Source: Ifrita kowaldi
Taxonomy: Eukaryota > Chordata > Aves > Passeriformes > Cinclosomatidae
NCBI GenBank assembly: GCA_013398055.1
Contig: VZRS01001447.1
Coordinates: forward strand, 398,266 to 462,265
Reading direction: 5' to 3'
DNA: 64,000 nucleotides
The position numbers were made by a program, and so were the translations under genes. The notes beneath the pieces are model-generated. The model was not told the DNA's origin, did no database searches, and saw only the letters and a program-made list of their open reading frames with translations. This document shows, one piece after another, positions 24,240 to 35,874 of the stretch; the first letter of the stretch is position 1, and each line of letters starts with the position of its first letter.

Positions 24240-24395
24240 TACGTTTCCTTCCCCCCAGCCACCTCACTGCTGAGGCAGAGGCCTGGTCAGGGTGTCAGGA
24301 AGCTGCAGGAGCAGCTGCCTGGGGAGCAGGGAGCCTGGGGAGCCTAGGCTGGCATGCAACCAGGAGCACAGGCTTCCTGGACAGCCTGCCTGCCT
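24240..24395. other. GC-rich pocket with short internal repeats
   Basis: Reiterated ggggagc and cctggg motifs and a (gcct)n run near 24385-24396. Few CpG are present, so it is not a CpG island. No open frame of interest was found. Confidence 0.5.
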
Positions 24396-24398
24396 GCT

Positions 24399-24421
24399 TT
24401 CCATTGAAACTTTCAATGGAA
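24399..24421. repeat. Perfect 23-bp palindrome inside a repeat relic
   Basis: The arms ttccattgaaa and tttcaatggaa are exact reverse complements around a single C. The following 100 bases, including gttccactggaaaattttt and cagctctaa, resemble the tail of an old palindromic repeat of sauropsid genomes. The most likely reading is the symmetric core of a decayed nonautonomous DNA transposon. The family name is not known to me. Confidence 0.85.
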
Positions 24422-24524
24422 TCAACATGTTCCTGTGAAAAGTTTCAATTCTGTAAAATCAGCATTTTCCAACAGAGAAGTGTTCCACTGGAAAATTTTT
24501 AAGCAGCTCTAATGATCAGGGCAT

Positions 24525-25870
24525 CTTTAGCATCTCACACAGGGGCGCTGCTGAAGGACATTAAATTTCCATCTCAGAGACCGTGAGCCAAAAGCTCTCC
24601 TTGCCTGCATCCCATACCACAGCCATGGTCGTCACTGGAACTGTCTGCCCCAGCGGGCTGTGGGTTCTCCAGGGAGTGTCACTGTGTGACAGCATGTTCC
24701 CATTCCATTGTTAGAGCTTGACTGAAACTGTCTGACAGCAGGCACCACGAGTTTGATGTGGCCGAATACAGGGCCATAGCAGACACCATTTGTGACATAC
24801 TTGGGAAAAGTCAGAATTTTTTGAATCTTTGAAGAAAGTTTAATGGTTTTAAACTATCATAGGAACCAAAAGGTTCTCAGCTCCAACCATGAGCAGAGCT
24901 TTTCTTATGCATATATATATATATGTTGGAGCATTTGGGTTTAAATATCTTTTTTTCTTTAGTGGGTGATTTAGCTGATTTCCATGTCTTCCTTAGGAGG
25001 TGGATTCATAAACTTGACAGAAAGGTATGGATTTTATTTATAAGAAAATTTCATTCAAGAAAAATTTTAGGAAAACAGCAGCAAGAATGTCAAGTAAAAA
25101 AGAAAATGAATGGCTCCAGACAGATGTCAGTCTAACCACTGGTTAGAAACTGCTATTGGTGATCACACCTCTTGATATAACCTACTTTGTTTTCAGTGAG
25201 AGATTCCAGGAGCTTGTTCTACTAAGAAGAATAAAAAGTTAATTAGACAAAGATCTACAAGTATAAATCACTGTAAACAATTATTCAATTAAGATTTTTA
25301 ATACATAAGTGAATCTGAATGACAGGAAACTGATTCTTGATAGGTTGGAGGTTTTTTTTCAGTGAGCATAATGAGCCCAAATATATTTCTTTACAAGAAG
25401 CAAGAAAGAGTTAAGAGAAAGATGGCGTCTTTCTGTAGCTGATGCTGGAACCCAAAAAGACAATTTAGAATTTATTGTCAGCAAGTGTTAAATAATCAAA
25501 CTACATGAGGGTAATCAGATCAATGCAGATTTTGGAATTCTGTTTTATGACTCATTTTTAAGAATTGGATTTCAAACTACTGATGTCCTTCAATTTCTGT
25601 TTGGTGCAGCTATAATACTTAGGAGCAAAAGTCATCTTGAAGCAAGTCATGCAATAGTCCAGGTCTTCTAGGGTGCAATTTCTTAGTCTGAAATCAGCCT
25701 AATAGATCTCAGGAAGAATGTGCCTATTTCAGTCTGCTAGTCATAAAAGGAGGCTGTGGGGACAAGCTTGGAGTAAACATCTACACAGTAGATGATTTAA
25801 GCAAGGTGAGATGAAATCAACCCAACTTTCTTTTAAGGTAACTTTTCATTAAATAAATTGCCAGCCAAAC
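24525..25870. other. Unique DNA, no gene seen
   Basis: No gene or clear repeat was recognised apart from the AT microsatellite at 24911-24924. Confidence 0.6.
24911..24924. repeat. (AT)7 microsatellite
   Basis: Seven AT dinucleotides. Confidence 0.95.
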
Positions 25871-25872
25871 TT

Positions 25873-25930
25873 TTTTAGGGGTTTAAATTATTTTAAATTT
25901 CATTAAATTATGCACGCTATTCCAAACTTA
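25873..25930 (+). repeat. 57-bp direct repeat, copy 1
   Basis: Starts ttttaggggtttaaattatt and ends tccaaactt. The second copy lies exactly 800 bp to the right. The copies share about 93 percent of positions, and all the differences I see are transitions. Sequence on either side of the two copies does not match. Confidence 0.95.
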
Positions 25931-26194
25931 GGCTGTAGGTGACTAATGTTTACATTGATCTTAAATTTTTCAAGAGCAAGTTTAATAAACATCCCACTGA
26001 CATCTGTGGTATAAGTCCTCATGATAGGGAAATTTTTTAACAGACCAGACCCTGAGGCTCAATACATATTTTACTAAGTGACCTCAAATTTAGGGTGTAA
26101 GTATTAGGATTCTCACTCATTTCAACCCTTACGGTAGCAAGGCAAAGACAAAAAAGAGAAAATGAAAAAGCATGAAGGGAAAAAGAGAGATATA

Positions 26195-26270
26195 TAAAAA
26201 AAANNNNNNNNNAAAAAAAAAAAAAAAAAGAAAAAAAGAAAAGCAAACAAACAAACAAGAGAAGAAGCCA
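26195..26270. repeat. A-rich tract interrupted by a 9-N gap
   Basis: A homopolymer run contains nine N (26204-26212) and continues as A-rich sequence into (aaac)n near 26243-26260. The gap length is probably arbitrary. Open frames that run through it are artefacts of the N and the poly(A). Confidence 0.95.
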
Positions 26271-26414
26271 AAAGACCAGAACAAAAAGAGAAACAGAAAC
26301 AATCTACAGAATTACAAAAATCCTTTTTTGTGTCATAGAAAAACATGCATAAACCACAGCAGATAATCTTCCCATCATTACAAGAGGCAGCCCTGAAACA
26401 AAACTCCAGATTTA

Positions 26415-26635
26415 GAAAGCTCGGTGGTTGGGGAAGCTGAACGTGGAGCTGTGCTTTGTGTCTGACACAGCCCTCGCCGTGGTGCTGTGCCAAGCCCCCA
26501 GACGCAAACACTCCCCCACGCCGCGGCAGCGGCACCGGGTGCCTGGCCCACCTCCAACCCAGCACCAGCTTTTCCGAGCGCTCCTCATCCTGCAGACACC
26601 CAGTCACTTGTGTGCTGCCAGCCATAGATCACGTA
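26415..26635. promoter_or_regulatory. CpG-rich pocket (weak island)
   Basis: About 13 CpG in roughly 220 bp, with blocks such as acgccgcggcagcggcaccg, in otherwise CpG-poor surroundings. It is smaller and weaker than the islands at 7.4 and 57.3 kb. It could be a minor promoter, a GC-rich repeat remnant, or a retrocopied fragment. No protein similarity was recognised. Confidence 0.35.
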
Positions 26636-26672
26636 CACATCCAATATATAAAGCCACTCTCCATCCTGCATG

Positions 26673-26729
26673 TTTTAGGGGTTTAAATTATTTTAAATTT
26701 CATTAAATTATACATGCTGTTCCAAATTT
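26673..26729 (+). repeat. 57-bp direct repeat, copy 2
   Basis: Matches 25873-25930 with about four transitions, the visible differences being in tacatgctgt against tgcacgctat and ccaaattt against ccaaactt. Confidence 0.95.
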
Positions 26730-28203
26730 CCTGGCTGATGGCTCTCAGCTGACCCCAGCCCCAGCAGAAGGTGGGGGGATTTTCATACTTGAAGGCAGAA
26801 ATGCATGGCAGCATTGCTGTCCCTCGGGTATTATTTGGTGAAAGAGGAACACCACATGCAGCTGTGGCTGAAGACTTGTGGCCACGGCTGTCCCTGCCAC
26901 ACAATAAGAGGTGTTCCAGGTTCAGGAGGGATACATTTTGGGAAATATACCAATGCCAGACATAGAATATGTGAATATACACATACAGTAAATGCATAAG
27001 TACCTACAATTATATCCATCCATACACATAGGTGTATATATATCATCTAAAGTGTGAGGTGCTTGGGAAAGATACCAGGGCACACACACTTGAATTACAG
27101 ATGAGTGTGTTTCTGTGTTGGTGGGAAAGTGGGCAAGCACAGCTGCGCACATGTGCTCCTCATGTGCTCCCAGAATGCCTTGTATTTCTGCTATTTTGGC
27201 TGGGTTACCTCAGTCCCCGAGTCTACAGTAATGCCTGTCACCCTTTTGGGTACATTTTGTTATAAATCTAAGCATGCAAATATTTGTGTCAAAGCTGTCT
27301 ACACGTGCAACCAGTTGAGAAGCTGAAATGCCTTCAAGTCATGTAGCAACTGTTTTCATTTTCTCTCAAATGGTGTTTCTGTTATTTTCTAATCTCTGCC
27401 TGGTTTGGTTTTTTGTTGGTTTTTTTTTTTTTAAATTGTCTTTATTCTTCTCTAAAGCTTAACTGCCTTTCTCTTCTTTGCCTAACTTCTAGGCAGTGAG
27501 AAGAATGTGTAGGAGCCATCTCCAAATTTTAATACAAAGACAGCTAAAATTCCCAATTGTATCAAAACAGTCCCTTGCAGAGCTGCTCATCATTTCTTTT
27601 GTCTACACAAACCCCATCAGAGAAGCCATAATGCAGCCCTAAGAAACTACCAGAAATCCTGTAATAAGCACTTTCTTTCATGTGTGGCAAGGGCTTTGAA
27701 ATTCAAGTTATAAATGTGACAGAAGGATTGAATTCAAGTTTACCCTGTGGTTATAGATGTGGTATAGCTGGGTATGAAGTTTGTGCCTGTGTGCTCTCCC
27801 AGTGCACTTAGTCAGTAATTGCCTGGGCTCAGGGTTTCTCCCACAGAGGTAAGAACAACGGGCTGACAGGAGACCACGGACAGGCTGGAGAGATGGTAGA
27901 AACTGCAGATGAAGAAATGGTCAGTTAGGATGGTCTTCTGCATGTAATTACAGTAATTAGGAGATGTTTAGTAGGTAGTTCATCAGTACCAATGAATTGT
28001 GGACATGCTTAAGTGTCCTGTAGAACCTCATTCTTCACAGTTTGGGAAGTCTCCCCTAATACAGCCAAAGCTGCCACTGCAAAACACCTTGCAATGCAGA
28101 CTACAATCACTACGGGATAGCAGCTGACCATCTTGTTTGAGAGATTTGATTCACCACATGAGAACTACCCTATACAGATAAGCCCAAACTTTTGGGATTT
28201 GCC

Positions 28204-28285
28204 AGGGTTTTTTGTGTTGTTTTGGTTTGAATTTATTTATTTGTTTTTGGTTTGTGGTTGTGGGTTTTGGGTTTTTTTAATAAAT
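28204..28285 (+). repeat. G/T-rich low-complexity tract
   Basis: Almost purely G and T, with repeated ggttt/gtttt units. This type of simple sequence is typical of bird genomes. Confidence 0.85.
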
Positions 28286-28704
28286 AATCCAGGAGTCAAT
28301 AATATGCAACACCTTTTAAATGTAGGAAATCTCCCGCAGAGGTACTGGAAGGGGAGGTTTCTGGCAAGTATCTCTCTTCATAAGGCAACAGCAGCACAAT
28401 TTGGACTATGGTGGAATTCAAGGAAAATAAATATGAAATTGGCAGGACTCAAAGTAAATCCACCTGTCTTAAGATGACTTCAACTGTAAACACTTTGGGG
28501 AACTCAGACAGTTACCACCCACAGTGAGGATGACTGAAGGAACCAAGATGAACTCATCAAAACAGACCTGACCTTGAATTCCCCCTAGCACTAGTCCTAG
28601 CACTCCGCTTGCTTACTCTGCCTTAATCCACTTACTGGGTTTTCTGAAGTCAGTAGCCTAAAAGAGCATGTGACCACATCCTCCTCAGTTTAACTGTATT
28701 TACT

Positions 28705-28752
28705 CAAATAATAATAAGGAATAGTAACAACAACAACAATAATGATAATAAT
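28705..28752 (+). repeat. AAT/AAC trinucleotide microsatellite
   Basis: An imperfect mixture of aat, aac and gat units. Confidence 0.9.
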
Positions 28753-29028
28753 CTTTCTTAACAAGGTCAATAGCATTCAGTTACCTGAACGTTCATTTAA
28801 GACCTTTTTCTGCAAATTCAGGGAGTTTATACAGAGCAGATGAGCATTGAAGGCAGAATGCTCATCTTCCTTTTACTGCCATAAATTTGAAGCAGCTCCA
28901 TATACCCCCAAGGAATTAAATGAAGTTTGCAGTTTCTAAAATGGGCTGAGAATTTGCCCGACACCACTGTACAGTAACAGACTCTTTAATTAACTGACAT
29001 CAAGGATACAGAGGGAAAAGAAACAATA

Positions 29029-29116
29029 AAAACCAAAACAACAACAACAACATCAACAAACCCCCCCTCAAAAAACCCCAAAAAAACCCCAAAACCCAAC
29101 AAAAAAAACCCCAACA
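29029..29116. repeat. A/C-rich tract with regular C-runs
   Basis: (aac)n is followed by C-runs at 29061-29067, 29076-29079, 29087-29090, 29095-29097 and 29109-29112, separated by A-runs. The complement carries five G-runs with loops of 4-11 bases, the kind of strand that can form a G-quadruplex, with an i-motif opposite. Confidence 0.9.
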
Positions 29117-29119
29117 AAA

Positions 29120-32100
29120 ATAAGTAAAACGTGGTCCTTAAGTGAATATCAGTGGTTAGAGGAAGGGTCTTCTATGAGCCTATGGGAAGGGATATGCATT
29201 CATAACTCCTTGTCTGTTGCTAAGCGATGGATGGGCCAAATTTCATTCAGCCACATCAGCAGCAGACTCACATAAGAAACAGCAGGAGCAATAAAACTCA
29301 TATGGATAGCTTTCATACATATGAAGGCTTCTTGTACCACGTGTCACATATTCAGTTTGTAGGAATAAATATATTAACTATGTTTTTCTAACTGAAAATA
29401 TTTTCCACATGCGAACAGACTTAAAAGCACGTTTAAAAAGAAGATGCAATAATCAGGTTTTAAACTTTGGCTTTAAATCCAAACCAGAACTTGAAGTAAG
29501 CCTTTGGGGATGTTCCTCTATTTGAAGGAATGCACAATTCTTGTTACCTACTTCAAGCAAGGAATGGCAACACTTAGTCACAAAAATGCAACAGAACTAC
29601 TTGGGAGTGTGAGGAGACCACATAAAACACATTTGAACACCAAGATCATAATAGTCAGCAAGATTTGGAAAAGACTGAAGCAAAAGTGGATTTGAAATTT
29701 TAAATAATAACCTCAAGTCTTTGCTTATCAACCATTACTTGTTTCCAGAGAAATAAATCATTTCAATTCCAATTCCCCAGCTACCAGAAAAATGGAATAT
29801 TTATTACTGAAAATAACTTCTCTCAGAAACACAGGGTCAGCTATTTCATCAAAGACGTGGCCAACTAGGCAATGTGCAGAATGAATGTTGTTGATTGGAT
29901 TTCTTTGTTAAGGACTGGCAGAAAACAGTATACAGTAGTAGCTAAACTGTGATCAGACGGCAAAAGAAAATAGCAGTTGTTCATCAGTACTGTGCCCTCG
30001 ATTTTTATTTGAGCATGTGCATTGGGCCTGTGTGGGCATGGGAGCCAGCATGGGGAAGAAATGGGAGAAAAGGAGCCCTGGTGATGAGCTGCACAACACA
30101 TTTCCGTCTCTGAAAAACACCAATGCAGACCTATCTATGAATTTCCTATTATTGTCCTTTTGTCGGATTATTTTGCAAGTTGCTGTCTTTGCTGTGGTGC
30201 AGGAATTTTCAGGAAAAAGCAATCTCTGTTCATAGATAGGTAGGGTAAAAAATGCACAGCATGCTTTGGAAAACAACAGATGTGAGAAAAGTCATTGCTA
30301 CTGCTAGAGTAGTAGTTCCCACTTGCAATTTAACATTCTGTTCTTTGATGTGGTCTGTGTATCTCCTGTTGCAGGAGCCTAGCTAGCAATAAAATACCAA
30401 CAGAAGTAGAACCAGGAACTGTAATAGGATGATAAAGGTACAAACTGAAAGGAGGTAAATAAAGTATTTTCCATCACTAGGGTGTTCGGGCTGGCACCCG
30501 TACTAAGGCCAAGAGACCTTGGTATATCTAGTCTAGGAAAATGGGATAGAAGAACAAACAAGAAACACACCAATGACTTTACCATTGAGCCACAGTGCCA
30601 GCATGCAATGGTTTCCCTCTCTCTTCTCTTTGCACTAACACAGTCATGAGCTATGGAGCCTCTTTGGCTCATAGGAACTGTTTTACACCACCTTGCATCA
30701 GTAGTGCTGGGAAGATGAGCACCCTCCCCTCTCTGGCTCCTGTATAAGAGCAGGAGAAGCATGCTAGGGATATTTCTCACACAACATTCTCCTTATATTA
30801 TGACATTAAGGAGTTCTTGAGGTAAAGTTTTTACTCTTAGGTTTTGTAGCTCTTGCTGGACTTTTCTTTCCTGAATGAGCGACTCTGTTTTTTAACCTGT
30901 ATAAAGTTTTGGCATTCTGTGACAATGAATCCCACAGACTGATTGTAAAGTCAAGCGTTACTTCTTTCACTGATCCAGCACAGTCATAATGTTGTGTCTT
31001 TTATTCTTTTTCGGCTGGCAGTCATTAAAAGTGTGTGTCTCTGAGTCATTTGACCTCTAAGACAGTTCCAGTTATATGTTGACAGTTTTTAGTAGGATGT
31101 TCGGAAGTACTACAGGTCTTGCAATTTCTGTTTCTTCTATCCTTTTCCAAACTCTTCTAAACCGAGTGAGAGAACTATCAGACAGGCTTTTCATAATATA
31201 ATAGGATAGAATATTATTTTATGCTCTATTATTTGCAAAATCAGCATTAAAATAGTTTGTGTACCTTTGTTGTGTTATAATTTAAAAAAACATATTGTTA
31301 TGGTGGTTGGGGTTGGTTGGGTTTTTAGTTGTTTCGGGGATTTTTTTGGTTCATTATCAAATGTAGGTAAAAAGCCACAGCAAAATTTCCAGATAATGTT
31401 TTCTTAATGTAATTATTTATCTTGACTTTTGAGACACTTCTTTTCAAAACCCTCCTGAACTGCATTGCCCTTAAGTGCACACAACAGACAACCTGAACGA
31501 GTGCATAACTGGGGTATAGTGAAAACTAAAATAAAGCAAATGCCCTTTGGGAATACATTTGTATCACAAATACCAGCTGGCACTGGTTGATCCAGCTTTT
31601 GGCAGTCTCCGTAGCAATGTCAGAGACACAGTGTTTCAGAAACAACTGATGAGTCAGCGGCAAAAGGTTGAGAGATTTAGTTCAGATAAGCCCATTTATT
31701 ATATAATTAAATATTTCCGTAACATCCCATATTTGACATCCCATAAGAATACCAGTTACAGGCTGAGATAATAATACCACGTATTATTGAAACTGCATTA
31801 ACATAGTCCAGGATCTGACCCTCTTGCCACCTGCCTATAGACTTGTAAATCTTTAACCATTTGGGGCTGTAATTTTCCATGTTTTTTTCTGTTTTCCTAT
31901 GACCCACTTCTGGGGTTTTTTTCAAACTAACAAATATTGCGTTTCTTTCCAAGAAAAGCTCTTGGGAGGAAAAATGTTGTTTTGTTCCTGTGAAATAAGG
32001 CCTGATGAACTTGTTGAGAAGCTTTCTGACATTCATGCTTTGGAACAGGAATATGAAATTTGGGCTATAGGGAAGTGTTGAGGAGATTTTTTTATAACTC

Positions 32101-33175
32101 TCATTATGGTCTTTTACAATTGATCCATCAATTGTTCTGAACTTCCAGAACTAGTTCCTGACATCTGCAAATTTTTCTTGATCTTCACACAGAAAATGTT
32201 TGAAAGAACTCACACCATTTAAAAAGATCTCTCCTTTCACCAGAAAAAAAAAAAAATAATGAAACAACTAAAGATGGTAAAACACTCAGCCGGAAAGTAT
32301 TTAATAACAAAAGGAAAGAATATTGTTCACTTTTCACTATCTCTGTGACAAAAATAGAAACATGTTTGGTCACACATCACATACAATATGCTTCACGGGA
32401 ATGTTTCCTAACTTTATATGTTATACCCTGTGGAAGACAGACATGCTCTCCAATGCTCTGACCCCTCAAATTTAATGCATTTTCACTGGCTATACATTTT
32501 CAGCCCTTTTTCTAAAGTGGCAATTAAAGCTTCATTTGCAGTTGTGCTTGTGAAGTGGAAGCTTTCCTTGTATCATTTCTGAAAGCTGGAATTTATTTGA
32601 TCTGTGGAATAGTAAAACTGCTTTTGAGAACATAAAAAGTACGTTAAATATTAAAAACATAAGAAATAACTACTGTCCCTGGACAAAAACTATTGCCTCA
32701 CAGCAAGATTATGAACACAAGGAGCAAACATAAAGGAACAGGACGAAAAGCAATAGCAGTTTGTCCTTCTCTGGAAAGTCTGGCTTGCTAGCTGACTGCA
32801 TGGAATGAGTTGCAGGGGAAAACGAAACTAGAGAATATGTAAAGCTGGGAGATGAGATCATCCCCCCAAAACAATCCTTCAGATTCATAGACACTTCTGG
32901 ATTCATGAGGTGAGAATAACCAGCACTGAGGACTGTAAAATTCATTTGTAGCATTTGAATTTGCTAACATGCACTTGCAAACTGTCTCCTGCAGGAAGGG
33001 GGAGCAGGAGATGCCCTGGAAATCAAGGACAAAGAAGTGTAATTTTTTTTAAATTGCTTCCTAAAATGAGAGTGACAATAGCCTGCATCCAGACAGCCTC
33101 TGCTAACAGTCTACACCAATCCAATCAAGTGTTACAGCTGCCTTTTAAGTTTTCATCAGCATATTATTTTACAAC
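29120..33175. other. Unique AT-rich DNA, no gene seen
   Basis: No recognised repeat or coding sequence. A 133-codon minus-strand frame at 30379-30780 resembles nothing and lacks splice context. A short G-rich motif lies at 31302-31321. Confidence 0.65.
31302..31321 (+). other. Two-tetrad G-quadruplex-type motif
   Basis: The string ggtggttggggttggttggg has GG runs with loops of 1-2 bases, like known two-layer quadruplexes. Its function is unknown. Confidence 0.5.
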
Positions 33176-33179
33176 TGCC

Positions 33180-33285
33180 TGATCCTGCAAATGGTTGTTC
33201 CCAGGTGCATAATTATTTACACATGGAGTCCACTGAAAACAATGGGTGTTGGTGCATAAGTAACTACCTGGAGGACTGAGAGTCC
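33180..33285. repeat. Relic of a palindromic MITE-like repeat
   Basis: Contains gatcctgcaaa, then ggtgcataattatttacaca, a centre near gagtccactgaaaacaatgg, and then ggtgcataagtaacta. This order matches an old palindromic repeat I remember from turtles, crocodilians and birds, with a symmetric cattgacttcaatg centre. The copy is strongly decayed. Confidence 0.5.
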
Positions 33286-33289
33286 TAAA

Positions 33290-35640
33290 ATTGTTTCTGC
33301 ATATGATAGGCAAGTTGGATATTTGCAAGGGGATTTTCTTTCATATGTGTATTTGGGGCTTTTTTGTTTCCAAAACTAAAATGGAGATAGGCCCACGTCA
33401 AAATACCCAGACAAAACCTTTTGAACTTTAACAGTGGATAGAGTCCAAACCTACAGCAATCTCAAAATTTTGCATGTATAGTGGCTCTTTATAGTGGGCT
33501 GGATCCAAACCTCACATTGAAAAATATCCCCAAGGCAGTAGAACTTGGATCTGTGCTTTCCGGTTTGAACCCAAACTGAAAGTGTTGCAAGAAATGGCTC
33601 ATTAGTTTACTCTGTAACACTTGCCTCCAGAAATCTGTCATTGAACAAAGGCACATCAACATCTGAAAAAAAATTATTAGTTATTTTTGGATAACCTGAA
33701 GGTCCTTTAAGTGTTGTAGCTCAATATTTTTTTGGAAATCAAGGTCTATTGCAGAGTTGTCTTAGATCTCTCTATCAGTGCAGACAAGGCTAACTTTTAA
33801 CACAATGAGAACATCAACATCCCACTTGGGGTGGCCAAATTTATAAAGATAGCAAAACAGATCCTCCCTTGAGGTGAAGATGAGGGCATGATGAAAAGAC
33901 TCAGTCAGATTTTGGGTGACTATCACTAAAAGCAGTAGGTCTTTTCTTTCTCTTTCAAACCTTCTCCTTTTTTAAACTTATCTCTACCCCATCTGCCATA
34001 ATGGGAAGAGTCCCTCCTCTTCCTCCCGTGTAGTTCTTGCCTTGTGAACAAGCAGCTGTGCCTGCAAGAGCTGGGAAGTAGCGGTAACTTCCAATCTTTG
34101 TCATTTCAAGGATAGGCAAAACCAGACCACAGATTACATCAGATAGGCTGATGAGAGAGTCCTCCTCCCCCCACCTCCTTCCTAGAGCCACAGGATGGAA
34201 AGAGAAAGTATTCAGCTAGGTTCTAGCTCCTCATGGAAAAAGGAAGAAACTGACAAATCAAGTACCTGGCTGATTTGTGTTCTTGTGAAAGCAGTTACAG
34301 ATATTGTATGTGATCCATTTTGTGCCTTTGCTTGATTCAAAAGCTGGTTAATGTCACAGCCAGAAGGACATGTTAGAGAAGTAACATATCCGTGCAGTAT
34401 TCATATCTTTAGCTCTGTCTATGGACAAATGTAATGCTTCTTATGCCTTGACAATCACACTGAGAGACCAAAGCATGAAAAGAAGGAAGGTTTTGATAAC
34501 GCCTATTTGTGCCTTCTCAGTCCTAAAACAGGCCTCTCTGGAGTACTGCACTGATCACGGTCTCTGGAGCATTGATGGCTACATCCTCCAAGTAGTATGT
34601 CAGCATGGATTCGGTCACATGCTGATTACAGAGGGTTGATATTCTGACACCGAAGACATGAATTGTGTGAGGAGGTTGTTTGTTTTCTGGTTTTTTGTTT
34701 TCATTTGTTCTATTTGAAGGGAGCCTTAAATAGATTTACATAAAACACAAATTGCTTTTAAGCATTGGCTTAATGCCTACAAGTGTTTATAACTTGTGTA
34801 AGGAAGTCATCTATCTTAACCAGTGTAGGCCAAACATATTTTCCATGTTAATTAGACATATTGGATCTGATAAGTCAATGACAGTGCTTCATTTTAATCA
34901 GCAAAGAGAGGACTCTTAACCTACATAATGCATGGATAGCCTCTCCCAAATTGTAATGAGTCTGGAAATTATAAAATCACAGTCACTCATTCCAAGGCCC
35001 TGGAGATGCTGTACACTGTTTTTCTCCATGGGCCCTCACTTGTGGTAATAGAACATTGGAATTCTACAGAGTAATTATCACTAAATTATAATTGCAGTAA
35101 TGGATGTGTTAAGTCACTCTAGCAAGACCAGTCTTCTGAATACAATCACCTAAAAAGGATGTATAGTTATTTTTGCTTTGACCCTGTGGAAATGTTCAAA
35201 ATATCCCCGTGATTTTTGAAACAGCTACATGCAATTTTTGGTACTTTCCAGAAGAGTTCTGATTAACCCAGTAATAACCAGAAGGTTTTTTATCATGTGC
35301 ATTTGGAATACTGCTCTGTGCACTGTAGTCTCTCCTTTTAAATCTTTTGCTGCCAGATAAAGGGGACTTTTTGGAATATATTTTTGGAAGTAAATTCCCA
35401 GTGTTATGACAGCTGTTCTGAAATGTGTTGTGACAAAAATAGCCACACAAAATGATTTTTTAAATACATTTTCCAGTTATTGGGGAATAACTGCTGGAGT
35501 AATTTCTCTGGAGCCTGTACATTTCATGGACTAGTACGTATCTATTATATTTGGTATATCCATATTTATACACATTAGCCCTTTTTAATGTACATTCTAC
35601 TGCAGTGGAGATTTAAATTCCAAGGATCCAAGATAAAATA
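33290..35640. other. Unique DNA, no gene seen
   Basis: No gene, RNA or repeat was recognised. Confidence 0.6.
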
Positions 35641-35659
35641 GTCTTCTCAGGACTGCATT

Positions 35660-35870
35660 GTGGCAAGCCCAGCACTCAGTTCAGCAGCCCAACAACTCAC
35701 AGCAGGTCAGCTTGGTGTGCCTGGTGTCACCAGCCAATCCACCTCTGGGGCAGCCAGCTGAGCTGCTGAGCTGCTGAGCCTGGCTGAGCTCGGCTGTCAC
35801 CAGCCTGTCCCATGCACAGCCTGTTCTCCTTTCCCTCACGTTGTCACTCGTGAAGGTCAGGGCTTATCAA
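35660..35870. other. GC-rich pocket with a degenerate GCTGAG repeat
   Basis: 35757-35796 repeats gctgag / ctgctgagc several times in tandem. The surrounding 200 bp is GC-richer than the background but CpG-poor. I see no open frame or exon boundary worth calling. Confidence 0.6.
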
Positions 35871-35874
35871 GCTG

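Larger units (their letters stand above)
26735..29025. other. Unique DNA with low-complexity islands, no gene seen
   Basis: Contains a G/T-rich run at 28204-28285 and an (aat)/(aac) mixture at 28705-28752. Open frames here are short or follow the low-complexity sequence. Confidence 0.6.

Noticed and set aside
24536..24556. acacaggggcgctg as a CTCF site
   Set aside because: One base too short between the required blocks, so the core cannot be aligned without a gap.
26122..26625. Longest open frame in the window (167 codons, minus strand)
   Set aside because: It runs through nine N and a poly(A/T) tract, which cannot contain stops on that frame. The rest matches no known protein.
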